Shown piece by piece: positions 17,197 through 26,858 of a DNA stretch of 64,000 nt. The DNA lies in the IMG/VR virus record IMGVR_UViG_3300045993_000425, positions 102,844-166,843 of that record. One strand, 5' to 3'. How positions within the stretch are numbered: position 1 is the first letter of the stretch; each line of letters begins with the position of its first letter. Under the pieces are notes generated by a model, which searched no databases, was not told where the DNA came from, and saw only the letters and a program-made list of their open reading frames with translations. The translations under genes and the position numbers were made by a program. This DNA is from a virus.

Positions 17197-20100
17197 TGGC
17201 TTTCCTGACCTTGCCTCGCCACATCTTCCTGCCCTTCCAGGGACCGTCCTGGGTAGGGAACTCCCCGTACTTGGCCTCCTTGAAGCCCCAGAGGCGTCGA
17301 GGAAGCTCATCATAGGAGAAGCGGAAGTGAACCGGCAGTGGGTCCTTTGGGTCTAGACCAGAGATTGGAACTTTGAACTCAGGATGCGGCCAGTGGATGT
17401 CCCCATAAAACTCTCGGTTGCGGAGGTGCTGTAGGAAAGCCTCAGAGATGAGCTCATTAGGGTGCGTGCCACCGTAAAGAATCTCCTGGATACGCTTGAG
17501 CTGTTCTGGAGGGTATTGATTGTTGTAGTCATTCCTGAGGGCCTTTTCATGCTGCTCCCTATCTCGCTCCACGTTCTCTCGAGGTTGCCTCTCTTCGTAC
17601 TCCCTCTCGCGATTGATGAGACTCTCCCTTACATTCGCAATATCTTCCTCTGTCCAGGGGTGATGGGTGTGCTCATTGGCTACATCGTACTTGTTGCCCT
17701 TCTCGTCAACGTAAACAACGTATCCCTCACGGTCATTGTACTCATGCACTCCCTCAAGCATCTTGGGGCTAAACCTCCTCCCATTCGAGATGACGGGCTG
17801 GCAGTTACCCACCTTCAAGCCTGACTCCATCAGATGGGCCATCCTCAAATCTGCCTTCTTGGCGTAGTCAGCTTCTGGGTCGTCTGGGAGGATGGTATCA
17901 TCAGGGAACATATTCAATGCCCTCTGCTTGGCCTTTGACTCCATCCTCTTCGTCCATTCATGCCCGAGGTCGCTCTGCACCTCGTCTACATGGATGGGCT
18001 TGTGCTCCTGCTTGTCCTCATCCCACTCGCCACCCGTAAACCTGACCCAGCCTGCCGTCTTCGGAGAGCCCACAGGGTTGACAGGGTGCCCGCTATTGTA
18101 CCGGGAGTTGAATAACCCCTGGAATAGCTCCATGAGCCCTTCCTTCTTCAGTTGGACCATCCGCTCCATAGGGAAGTCCAGCCGGAAGACGTTGCTCTCC
18201 TGGGCTGAGTGCTGCTGGGTAGGGAGGAGGTCATCAGGCAATACCTCACCCTTGACCTTCCTCATACCATTGCAGCTAGGACAGGTAACCGATGTCTCCT
18301 CCTCGAACTCACCCTTTCCATCGCAGATGTGACAAGGTCCCTTGAGTCCAGCAGGTAGGGCTACACCGGTCTGAGCACACATCAGGCAACGATTGACCCT
18401 TGGCTCCTCATTGAAGCAGCGTCGACATACCTTCGCCTCCGAGCTGCCGGTTCCTACGCAGGCGTGGCAGTCAGCTTCCCCAGCACTCCCGGTCCCATGA
18501 CAGGTTTCACAGTCTTTAGGCAGAGTACTGACGTGCTCTAGGGCTGAATCGAGGTCTGGCCTGTTTCCACGCTTTGTACCATTGCACTCACTGCAAGGGA
18601 CCATCACCGTGGTAGGAACGTGACCCTTCCCGTGGCAATGCTGGCACCACTTCATGTAGTCAGACTCACCCTTGCCCCAGTGCCCCTTCGAGAACCGCCA
18701 GGTTTCCTCTGGCTGCTTGTCGATCTCGGCTTGGATGGACTCTACCGACACATGGCCTGGATTCCTGCTGTCTCTAGGCCAGTTCCCTGGAGGCATCTCC
18801 TTGTGATGGACCGATGTCTTCCCCTGCTCGAGGATGTGGTCCCTAGCTGCCCTGAGCTTGTTGGTACGCAGTCTGAAGGTGATGTTCTCGTCCTCTTCCT
18901 CACCGAAAGGCTGGGTCCAGCTCTCGTCCTTCTCTGTCTTCCTCACCTGCCCTGCCCACATCTTCACCCTGCCCCAAGGCCCATCCTGAGTCGGTAGATC
19001 ACCGTAATGCGCCTCCTTGAAGCCCCAGAGCCGCTTAGGGAGCTCGTCGTAGGAGAAGCGGAAATGTACCGGCGGCTCATCCTCTGGACGCCCCAGAGAG
19101 ATGGGTGCCTTGAACTCTGGGTGCGGCCAGTGGATATCCCCTGTATAGCCCTGGTTCCTGAAATGCTGTAGGAATGCCTCGGCAATAAGCTCGTTAGGGT
19201 GGGTTTGACCAAACAGAATCTGGTTGACTCTCTCCAGCTTCTCGGGTGGGAACTCCTTGTCGAACTGAGCCTGTAGACCAGCAGCGTGCTTGGCTCGCAT
19301 CTCCTCGATGACAGCCTTGGGCTTCCTCTTGTCATTGATCATCATGCTGGTGACGACCTGAGACTCGAGGCTGGCGATGTCCTCCTTGGTCCAGGGATGG
19401 TGGGTGGTTGCATCTGGAACTGAAGTTACCGTGCCATCAGGATGACTAAAGCGAGTGTCTCCATAGAAGGCCTTGATCGTTTCGATCCCATCCTTCATTT
19501 TAGGATAGAATGCCATCGAACCACCGACCCTACCTCCGTCCACATACAGTGGCTTGAACGTGCCTTCTAGCGACTGTTGGGTCCGCATAAGAGCATCCCT
19601 GACTGCCTCCTCTGCGAACTTGGCATACTCAGCCTTGACATCATCAGGCAAGATCATCTCGTTTGGGTATTCCTCGATGGCCTTAGCTCTAGCCTCTGAG
19701 CCTGCCTTCTTCGTCCAGCTCTGACCATAGTCGGACTGCACCTCGTCTACATGGATAGGCTGTCTCTCACCATTCGCACTCACCTTATTGCCACCCGTGA
19801 AGCGAACCCACCCAAGCGTAGGCGCAGCACTATTCTCGCTTACAGGATGCCCTGCACCCAGAGAGGCCTTGTACATATTGCCGAAGAACTCCTCCAGCCC
19901 CTCGTCTCGCAGCTGCTGGAGGTGCCTGTCATGCAGGTCGAGCCGGAAAACGTTGCTCTCCTGGGCTGAGTGCTGCTGGGTAGGGAGGAGGTCGTCCTTG
20001 TTTGGGGTTCCTCCTGTGATCATCCCGCTGCCCTCGCAGTCAACGCAGGTTTCGTTGATAGGCTCTAGCGTGCCATCACCGTGGCAATGATGACAGTAGT

Positions 20101-23100
20101 TTATATAGTTGCCAGGGATGTTGACACCGGTTCCCGCACATGCTTCGCAGTCGTCGACCCTGTCTGCTGCATTGCGGCACTCTCTGCACCTGTCCAGGCC
20201 ACTAAAGCACTGCCCCATGCAATAATCGCAGTCGTCACCGCTGACCTTGACTACACCCTTTTCTTTGCACTCACCACAACCCTCTCCCCCTCCCTCACAG
20301 TCAGGGCACTCCTTGTGCTCATTGCCATCGCCACCACAGAACTCACAGTCCCCACACTTCTGGCCGATATCGGTGATGTACTCGCGAGCCAGTGCTAGTG
20401 TTAGGCCTGTCCTACCAGTCCCATCACATTTCTTGCACTTAGGCACGATTCTGTCGGTGATCCCATCACCACCACAAGTGTCACAGACTTGATGACCGAG
20501 GCCATCTTCCGCCTCCCCATAGTACCCCTTGGAGAAGTTCCAGACATGCGAGGGCTGCTTGTCGATTTCAGCCTGAAGGTGCTCTGCCGAACAGTGTGAG
20601 GGATTCTTGGGGTCCCGTGGCCAGTTCCCAGGAGGCATCTGCTTGTAGTGGATCGAGGGCTTACCCGTAGCCAAGATTTGGTCCCGGCCGAGGCGCAGCT
20701 TGTTGGTCCTGAGCTTGAAGCTGATCTCGCCCTCATTCGGGTTTGAAGGGTCACTGCCTTCAGTCCAGCTCGCATCCGTCTCTGTCTTCTCGAGGTTCTT
20801 GTGCAATTGGTTATCCAGCTGCTGGCTCCCATAGCGGAATAGCTGGTCGCTGAAGTCTCTATGCACCTGAGGGTCCACCATCCAGCTCTTGATTGCCTGG
20901 TTCTCGTCCCTGTCAGCGTCAGTCTTGGCTTCCAGGTTCCGACCCAGCTCAGAGTCCTGGTAGAGGGCGAGGTTGTAGGCATTGACGTGACTGATGATGT
21001 CCTTGTGCCGGTCTAGCCAGTTGAGGGTCCTACCATATGTCTCTTGGTTCTCCCCAGGTAGCCCCACCATGATGTTCGGGATGAGGCTGACACCAGCCTG
21101 CCTGAGCTTCCCTGCCGCCTCCTCGAGTAGCTTCTCTGAGGCTGGCTTCTTGTGAGCCCTCAGGATTGGGTCATTGAAGGTTTCTACCCCTAGCTCGACG
21201 TGCCTGATGCCAGCAGCCTTCAGGAAGTCAGGAGTCATGTTCTTCATGGCAGCTGCTGTCGTCTGGATTACGAACCCCTTGAAGTTAGGGTTCTTCTCCT
21301 TGATCTTCTGGTAGATCTGAGGGAGCAGCTTATGGTTGTCAGCTTGGCCGAACGTCTTGTCATTGAGGTAAATCAGCTTTGTTGGCAGGTGCTTAGAGAT
21401 GGACTCCACCTGCTGCATGACCTCATCGGTGCTCTTCTCCTCTACCTTCTTGGGGACGCAGCAGAATGTGCATTGGTGCCTGCATCCATCCGATAGGGTC
21501 AGCCTGGGGATAGTCGGAGTCCCTTGGAAGTGTCTGTAGTCATGGCCAGGATTGTAGGGAAGTCCGAACTCCTCTACGAAGCTCCGCATGTCAGGATGCA
21601 CCTTGACATTGTTGAGCCCAGCGAAGTGGCTCATGTCGGTGTAGCCCCCTACCGCGATCTTCTGGGTAGGGACAGCCTGGGCTAGCTGCTTGATGAAATC
21701 CTTGTTGACATCCAACGCACTGAAGGCGACATGAGAATACCCAGCGTCCTTGATCATCCTGGCTGCTTCCTCTGGGTTTCGGACTGTCAGATGGTCTGCA
21801 TTCGGGACACTATGGGCCAGATGCGCTTGCCATTGGGGGATTTCCCAGAAATCCTGAGGTCTATCATAGCCTTCCCTGTTTGCGTACAGCTTGTCATAGT
21901 AGGCATCTGAGTCATCCCTCTGACGGTTCCCTTGTAGGAGGTCAGATGAGAACTGCACCATCAGGACTCGATTGGAGTTGCTACCAGATGGATGCTGCCG
22001 TACCCACAGGTTCTGGTCTTGGGTAGGTGATTTGAAGCCCTGCGGCGGCTTTGGCTTCGCTTGGCTTGCCTGCTGGTATGTCTGGTGGGGACTCGTGTGC
22101 TTCGAGCCAGGGACCTCTCCTCCTGCCTCCTGGTGGGCTTCCTTGGGCTGTACCCTTCCAGTAGGTGTACCTAGCGTGACGAGCCCCTTGCTGAGACGCT
22201 CAGGCTCAGGTTCTGCCCATCCGTCCCTATGAGGGCTCTGGTTCAGGTGGCTAGAGAGGACAGCCTTGACTGCCTCCTCGAGCCCTTCCCTTGTGTCCTG
22301 TAGGTTTACCTTGAAGCCTCCACCGCTACCTTCGACACTACCTACCAGCCGTCCACCCTTGCTGACACTAGCGATGTGGTTGGAGTTGATAGCGAGCTTG
22401 TACCCTTCAGCCTCAAGCTGGTGAGGAAGCTGGTGGATGTGCGAAGTGACTACACCCTCGTTCTTCGCTAGCCTTACCCGATATGGACCATACCTGCCAT
22501 CGTAGTCGCTGATAGCTCTCGGATTGATCCACTCTGAGAAGTCATTGTAGGAGCCATCTACTGAGTTGCTCCCATAGTTAGGCTTGGCGGTGTAGACGAG
22601 GTTGTGCTTGTCTGCTAGACGCTCCCTGGTTCTGTGGGCAGAGGTCGAATGCACATCTCCTACCTCCTCCTTGACCCCGAGGTGCCTGACAGCATGCGTC
22701 ATTGCAGCCTCGTATAGAGCCGTTCCTAGCCTATTCTCTTTGCTCCTGTGGTTCGCCTTGACGCAGACATCAATCGTCTTGAGGACCGGCTTGCCATTCT
22801 CCATCTTGATTTCGCCATCCCACATACCTACAGGGACAGAATGGTCCAATGGCTTGACATGAGCTACCAGGCTCTTCAGTTGGGGCTTGTACCTAATGAG
22901 TAGCTGGTACTTGGATCTGGCAGGAATGGGTAGGTGCTCGGAGTAGTCATAGACATGCTCTCCGGTAGGATACTGCCTGACCAGCTTACCCTCTGGTAGT
23001 TCCTCAATTGCCTTCTGTAGCCTTGGTGAGACTGCTTCTCCGTCCTTCTCTCCCTCCTCGGCGGCTTCCTCGTTGCTCCTTACGTTGTCAATGATAGATT

Positions 23101-25579
23101 TTGCGTACTTCGATGGTCTATCCCAGCCAGTTAGTGGACCCTCTGCGACACCCTTGCTGTAGTCAGGAGGAGTCTCAAACTGGTCCCAGGTCGGGTCTAG
23201 GACAGTCTTCGTCTTGGTGTGGAATAGGAAGTGGTGGGTGTCGCCCTCGTGATGGACCCACCTCATCTGCCAGCCTGTCCTGGGAGCCCCGATGAGATGA
23301 GCCAGAGCCTCGGCACCTACATAGCAATAGCCTTTCGTCGGATGCTTGTCGCCACGGTATCTTGGCTTCCGCATCTCGTCTTTGAAGCTATCCCTGACCC
23401 CATGCATCGCTGCCAGGATGTGGTCAGGTAGGTCGATGTGGCTTGCAGGCTCTGGGTAGGGAGCCTCTGCCTTCCTGATTTTGCCACGCCACATCTTTAG
23501 GCCCCTCCAAGGTCCATCCTCGGTAGGGAAGTCATCATCCCCATACAGGCTTTCCTTGAATCCCCAGAGGCGGCTTGGTAGTTCGTCATAGCCGAAACGG
23601 AAATGGACCGGCAGCGGCTTGTCGGGACTCAGTCCAGAAATTGGGGCCTTGAACTCAGGATGGGGCCAGTGAATGTCTCCTGTGTACCCCTTATCGCGGA
23701 AGTGCTGGAGGAAGGCCTCTGAGATCATCTCGTTCGGGTGTACTCCACCAAACAAGATCTCCATGATCCGAGCCCTCTTTTCAGGTGGCAAGTCTCTGTT
23801 TTCACGGTCCTTGTACCTTTGTGCTATCTCAGCACGCAAGATACGCATCCTTTCCAGGGTTGGGCGCTCGTCCTGGCTTCTCAGATGCTCAATCATCTCA
23901 GCCCTTACCCGAGCCAGAGACTGCTCAGTCCAAGGCTGGTGAGTCTTTTCACTTGGATAGTAGTGAGGATTGCCATCAGCATCGATCCAATCGATACCGG
24001 GCTTATTTACGCCAGGATTCAGATCTGGAAAGAACTGCGTACTACCAAACGAACCGTGACTAGAGGAACCCTCCAAGCTCGGAAATGAAACAGTACCTAC
24101 TGGATGATACACCAACAACTCATCAGCTTTTTTCGCATACTCCTCTTCTGCGTTAGCTGGCCGAGCCTTGGAGTCGGGGTAATTATCTTCTGCCACCTTA
24201 TCCCAGTGCTTGCTCCTGTCCTTTGCCCACTTCTGCCCGAAGTCCGATTGCACCTCATCGACGTGGATCGGGTTTCTGCGGTGGTTCTCATGATCCCAAT
24301 CGCCACCAGTGAATCTAACCCACCCTAGATGGTCATCTCCACCAGGGTGTGACTCATAGTGGCTCAGGTCATGCATATTGCGAAATACATCCAGAAGCCC
24401 CTCACTCTCGAGTTGCTTCAAATGTTCCGCTGTCAGGCCAAGCAGGAATGCGTTCGACTCCTGATTTGAGTGCTGCTGCGTGCTTTTCAGGCTCTCTCGA
24501 GTGGGCTCGTACTGAACGTTACCTTTTCCCTCACAGGTAGGGCACTTGCTTCTGACAATGTCGCTGCCGGTTCCACCGCAATGATCGCAATTTCCTCTAT
24601 GACCGATAGGTACATGAACACCTGTCGATCCACAGGTCTCGCAGTCTTCCTTCAGCTCATCTTTATTGTGGCAAGACCGGCATACCTCTAGAGGTCCGAG
24701 CCCAAGCCCTTCACAGCTAAAGCACTGGTTGCCATCGATGTCCTTGCCTACTCCTTCACAAATGGCGCACTCACTTCCATTCAGATTCATGTACCGTTTT
24801 GCATCAACGTAATGACAGTACGATTCATCTTTGCTTGTGCCCGACCCATCGCAGGCAGAGCAAGTATGGTTAACACTGAGCGTTCCAAAATTACAATTGT
24901 CCTCCGGGCAAGGCTTAATCCAATCGCTAGGCCCCTTGCCATAGTAACCAGTCGTTACCATGTAGCGATGCACAGGCCTCTTGTCGATTTCGGCCTGGAT
25001 GGCTTCTACGGATACATGACCTGGGTTGTTAGGGTCGCGTGGCCAATTGCCTGGGGGCATCTGCTTGTGGTGCAAGCTCGTCTTCCCCTGCTCGAGGATG
25101 TGGTCCCTAGCCATCCTGAGCTTGTTGGTTCGGGTCTTGACGTTGACAAGTACATCGTCATCAATGCTCCAGTTGGCGTCCTTTTCGGTCTTCTCAACCT
25201 GCTCGACAGGAACCACCTCATACCCATCGATATACTCCACCCCCTCCTTGGAGGCTGCATCCCAGCGGTGGCTACCATCGAGGATGCGGTAGGCACCTTC
25301 TGGCTGGGCGAGCCGCTGGACGATGACAGGAGGGAGTGTCTCCCCAGCCCTGAGCATCTTGCGGTACAGGTCCCTTCGCTCAGGCCGGTGGACCATGTTG
25401 TAGGGGGTCGAGATCTTGACGGGAACCTTCACAGACCGAAGTTCCTTGCCGGGGCCGCCGAAGACATCCTCTAGCTGCTTGAGGTAGTTCTCGTCCCACT
25501 TCCCCCTGAGCGGATTCTGCTTGCTAGGGAAGCGGACACCATTCCTATCTTCGTACCAGTCTTGTTGTTCATCAGCCAT
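17186..25579 (-). CDS. giant polyvalent protein: ParB-like, triple DnaJ-zinc modules, radical SAM
   Basis: At 2797 residues this is the largest gene here. Residues 50-130 form a ParB-like domain (YRILDGSHRWDAAS). Three long repeats (about 130-705, 1598-2215, 2216-2797) each hold a string of CxxCxGxG DnaJ-type zinc motifs, an HVDEVQSD segment, and a HPNE(L/M)ISEAFLQH...GDIHWPHPEFK segment. Between repeats 1 and 2 lie a possible papain- or transglutaminase-like domain (about 712-830, VHHEGDTHHFLFH then VLDPTWDQF), a GNAT-like unit (about 870-1035), and a radical-SAM enzyme with CRHQCTFC (CX3CX2C, near 1364) after a B12-binding-like fold. LEKTETD and VRKTEKD separate modules. The start has AGGA and follows the upstream stop by nine bases. 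Substrate and partners cannot be read from sequence. Confidence 0.85.
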   Translation of the reverse strand: MADEQQDWYEDRNGVRFPSKQNPLRGKWDENYLKQLEDVFGGPGKELRSVKVPVKISTPYNMVHRPERRDLYRKMLRAGETLPPVIVQRLAQPEGAYRILDGSHRWDAASKEGVEYIDGYEVVPVEQVEKTEKDANWSIDDDVLVNVKTRTNKLRMARDHILEQGKTSLHHKQMPPGNWPRDPNNPGHVSVEAIQAEIDKRPVHRYMVTTGYYGKGPSDWIKPCPEDNCNFGTLSVNHTCSACDGSGTSKDESYCHYVDAKRYMNLNGSECAICEGVGKDIDGNQCFSCEGLGLGPLEVCRSCHNKDELKEDCETCGSTGVHVPIGHRGNCDHCGGTGSDIVRSKCPTCEGKGNVQYEPTRESLKSTQQHSNQESNAFLLGLTAEHLKQLESEGLLDVFRNMHDLSHYESHPGGDDHLGWVRFTGGDWDHENHRRNPIHVDEVQSDFGQKWAKDRSKHWDKVAEDNYPDSKARPANAEEEYAKKADELLVYHPVGTVSFPSLEGSSSHGSFGSTQFFPDLNPGVNKPGIDWIDADGNPHYYPSEKTHQPWTEQSLARVRAEMIEHLRSQDERPTLERMRILRAEIAQRYKDRENRDLPPEKRARIMEILFGGVHPNEMISEAFLQHFRDKGYTGDIHWPHPEFKAPISGLSPDKPLPVHFRFGYDELPSRLWGFKESLYGDDDFPTEDGPWRGLKMWRGKIRKAEAPYPEPASHIDLPDHILAAMHGVRDSFKDEMRKPRYRGDKHPTKGYCYVGAEALAHLIGAPRTGWQMRWVHHEGDTHHFLFHTKTKTVLDPTWDQFETPPDYSKGVAEGPLTGWDRPSKYAKSIIDNVRSNEEAAEEGEKDGEAVSPRLQKAIEELPEGKLVRQYPTGEHVYDYSEHLPIPARSKYQLLIRYKPQLKSLVAHVKPLDHSVPVGMWDGEIKMENGKPVLKTIDVCVKANHRSKENRLGTALYEAAMTHAVRHLGVKEEVGDVHSTSAHRTRERLADKHNLVYTAKPNYGSNSVDGSYNDFSEWINPRAISDYDGRYGPYRVRLAKNEGVVTSHIHQLPHQLEAEGYKLAINSNHIASVSKGGRLVGSVEGSGGGFKVNLQDTREGLEEAVKAVLSSHLNQSPHRDGWAEPEPERLSKGLVTLGTPTGRVQPKEAHQEAGGEVPGSKHTSPHQTYQQASQAKPKPPQGFKSPTQDQNLWVRQHPSGSNSNRVLMVQFSSDLLQGNRQRDDSDAYYDKLYANREGYDRPQDFWEIPQWQAHLAHSVPNADHLTVRNPEEAARMIKDAGYSHVAFSALDVNKDFIKQLAQAVPTQKIAVGGYTDMSHFAGLNNVKVHPDMRSFVEEFGLPYNPGHDYRHFQGTPTIPRLTLSDGCRHQCTFCCVPKKVEEKSTDEVMQQVESISKHLPTKLIYLNDKTFGQADNHKLLPQIYQKIKEKNPNFKGFVIQTTAAAMKNMTPDFLKAAGIRHVELGVETFNDPILRAHKKPASEKLLEEAAGKLRQAGVSLIPNIMVGLPGENQETYGRTLNWLDRHKDIISHVNAYNLALYQDSELGRNLEAKTDADRDENQAIKSWMVDPQVHRDFSDQLFRYGSQQLDNQLHKNLEKTETDASWTEGSDPSNPNEGEISFKLRTNKLRLGRDQILATGKPSIHYKQMPPGNWPRDPKNPSHCSAEHLQAEIDKQPSHVWNFSKGYYGEAEDGLGHQVCDTCGGDGITDRIVPKCKKCDGTGRTGLTLALAREYITDIGQKCGDCEFCGGDGNEHKECPDCEGGGEGCGECKEKGVVKVSGDDCDYCMGQCFSGLDRCRECRNAADRVDDCEACAGTGVNIPGNYINYCHHCHGDGTLEPINETCVDCEGSGMITGGTPNKDDLLPTQQHSAQESNVFRLDLHDRHLQQLRDEGLEEFFGNMYKASLGAGHPVSENSAAPTLGWVRFTGGNKVSANGERQPIHVDEVQSDYGQSWTKKAGSEARAKAIEEYPNEMILPDDVKAEYAKFAEEAVRDALMRTQQSLEGTFKPLYVDGGRVGGSMAFYPKMKDGIETIKAFYGDTRFSHPDGTVTSVPDATTHHPWTKEDIASLESQVVTSMMINDKRKPKAVIEEMRAKHAAGLQAQFDKEFPPEKLERVNQILFGQTHPNELIAEAFLQHFRNQGYTGDIHWPHPEFKAPISLGRPEDEPPVHFRFSYDELPKRLWGFKEAHYGDLPTQDGPWGRVKMWAGQVRKTEKDESWTQPFGEEEDENITFRLRTNKLRAARDHILEQGKTSVHHKEMPPGNWPRDSRNPGHVSVESIQAEIDKQPEETWRFSKGHWGKGESDYMKWCQHCHGKGHVPTTVMVPCSECNGTKRGNRPDLDSALEHVSTLPKDCETCHGTGSAGEADCHACVGTGSSEAKVCRRCFNEEPRVNRCLMCAQTGVALPAGLKGPCHICDGKGEFEEETSVTCPSCNGMRKVKGEVLPDDLLPTQQHSAQESNVFRLDFPMERMVQLKKEGLMELFQGLFNSRYNSGHPVNPVGSPKTAGWVRFTGGEWDEDKQEHKPIHVDEVQSDLGHEWTKRMESKAKQRALNMFPDDTILPDDPEADYAKKADLRMAHLMESGLKVGNCQPVISNGRRFSPKMLEGVHEYNDREGYVVYVDEKGNKYDVANEHTHHPWTEEDIANVRESLINREREYEERQPRENVERDREQHEKALRNDYNNQYPPEQLKRIQEILYGGTHPNELISEAFLQHLRNREFYGDIHWPHPEFKVPISGLDPKDPLPVHFRFSYDELPRRLWGFKEAKYGEFPTQDGPWKGRKMWRGKVRKANED
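17189..18933 (-). repeat. long coding repeat, copy 3
   Basis: Third copy, from FRLRTNKLRAARDHILEQGK to the C-terminal KMWRGKVRKANED. It directly abuts copy 2 with only the linker VRKTEKDESW between, consistent with tandem duplication. Confidence 0.8.
18940..20785 (-). repeat. long coding repeat, copy 2
   Basis: Second copy, from KLRTNKLRLGRDQILATGK to KMWAGQVRKTEK. Its zinc string has the most CxxCxGxG units of the three (for example CDTCGGDG, CEFCGGDG, CHHCHGDG). It follows the radical-SAM domain directly. Confidence 0.8.
23470..25190 (-). repeat. long coding repeat, copy 1
   Basis: First of three diverged repeats of about 570-620 codons inside the 2797-codon gene. It starts near TRTNKLRMARDHILEQGK and ends at LKMWRGKIRKAEAP. 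It has the CxxCxGxG zinc string, HVDEVQSDFGQ and GDIHWPHPEFKAPIS. Boundaries are approximate. Confidence 0.8.
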
Positions 25580-25588
25580 TTTGTAGTC

Positions 25589-26455
25589 CTAGACGTTACT
25601 ACTGAACATCCCCTGGCCGAACTTCTTCTTCAGTTTGTTGAGGAGAGCTGCCTGGTCTGCCATCAATTTCTTGATTCGCTCCTCATACACCTGCGAGCCA
25701 CCCGTATTGACCGACTGCTGGGCCCCATCTAGCCCTACCGAGAACTGTCCTACTCGGTTTGTGGCCTCAATCTCAGATAGTACATTGATGGCTGCTGTAC
25801 ACCCGATTAGTTCATTAACAATGAGAGGCACCCTTCCCTCTTGGAAGCCACTGATGTAGTCAATCTCCCACAAGGCTGGCACCCACCCCATCGAACCCAG
25901 GATGGTTAGGAATGCGCTACCACCAGCCCCAGGTGTAGGAGATGGAAGAACACCACCAGATCCAGCCGGCAGAAGGGGGAGGATGTTGACTTGCCCCCTC
26001 TGGAGGTTCGCTGACTCAAGCCATGCTGGGTCGATGCGGTAGATAATGCCGAGGTCACCAGACGGGCGGATGACGAGGCTCACCACCTTGGTTACCGGCT
26101 TGTTGGGAAGCTGAAAATACCCTAGAGCGTAGTACTCCTGCTTGTCATAGGGCAGCCTCTTGACGTGCTCCACAGGCTGAATGTCGACACCAGCCATCAG
26201 TTCGATCTGGTTGACACCTCGAGTAATGGCATCCTTCAACATCTCATCCGAATAGGCATCCCGCTTCCTGGTGACAGGATTCGGAAGGAAGCTGTAGAGA
26301 GGGATGCCGAAGAGGAATCGCTTCTTGAGCAGGTCTACAGTCAACAGAGGCTCGACCCTACTGAAAGCGGACCCGGCATCTACTACGCCGCCCATCTCGC
26401 TGCCTACAGACCTCTTCTCTGTGCCTGTGAAGATCGCCACCTTAGAACTCGCCAC
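25589..26455 (-). CDS. putative virion structural protein, 288 aa
   Basis: A 288-residue protein starting at a GTG that overlaps the upstream stop by 14 bases; no strong ribosome site is visible, so coupling is likely. It is beta-rich with proline turns, has a Gly/Ser/Pro loop (LLPAGSGGVLPSPTPGAGGS) and a helical C-terminus (YEERIKKLMADQAALLNKLK). Position after the capsid block and before the polyvalent genes, and the overall look, suggest a head-completion, neck or baseplate-type protein. I cannot place it in a family. Confidence 0.6.
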   Translation of the reverse strand: MASSKVAIFTGTEKRSVGSEMGGVVDAGSAFSRVEPLLTVDLLKKRFLFGIPLYSFLPNPVTRKRDAYSDEMLKDAITRGVNQIELMAGVDIQPVEHVKRLPYDKQEYYALGYFQLPNKPVTKVVSLVIRPSGDLGIIYRIDPAWLESANLQRGQVNILPLLPAGSGGVLPSPTPGAGGSAFLTILGSMGWVPALWEIDYISGFQEGRVPLIVNELIGCTAAINVLSEIEATNRVGQFSVGLDGAQQSVNTGGSQVYEERIKKLMADQAALLNKLKKKFGQGMFSSNV

Positions 26456-26843
26456 TCAATGGAGCGACAACGATAGCCTGCTCCACCAACCCATTCGTCA
26501 CTACCAATCCCTCAGTCAGTGTCAGCTTCAATGACCGGGTTCCAGGCAGGCTCTCTGTAGCAGCAATGCTGAAGGTCCAGATGGACAGGTCATTGACATA
26601 AGGCTGCGTGCAGGTCTTGGTCAGCGTTAGCCCACTGTCGATGGACCGCAGCACAACGACTACGGTCGCCCCAACCTGAGGGATGTACCGGCGGCCAGGA
26701 GGAGAACAGTCCCAAGACACAGACCTGTCAACTAGCTGGAAATACACCTGTACGGTATCGCCCTCCATCGCTTCCAGTTGGTCAGCGACAGAGAAGTGAT
26801 TGACATCTACGACATCGTTGAGAAGGTTCGCAGACAGGAGCAT
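26442..26843 (-). CDS. small beta-rich protein, probable virion component
   Basis: A 133-residue protein with alternating hydrophobic strands (DTVQVYFQLVDRSVSWDCSP, then LSIWTFSIAATESLPGTRSL) and few helices. It resembles small immunoglobulin-like or jelly-roll virion proteins in character, but no specific family is recognised. It begins with an ATG 15 bases after the lytic transglycosylase stop and overlaps the next gene by 14 bases, so the three are one translational unit. There are no cysteine pairs, signal peptide or membrane segment. Confidence 0.6.
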   Translation of the reverse strand: MLLSANLLNDVVDVNHFSVADQLEAMEGDTVQVYFQLVDRSVSWDCSPPGRRYIPQVGATVVVVLRSIDSGLTLTKTCTQPYVNDLSIWTFSIAATESLPGTRSLKLTLTEGLVVTNGLVEQAIVVAPLSGEF

Positions 26844-26858
26844 GGTGACCTCGCCCCT

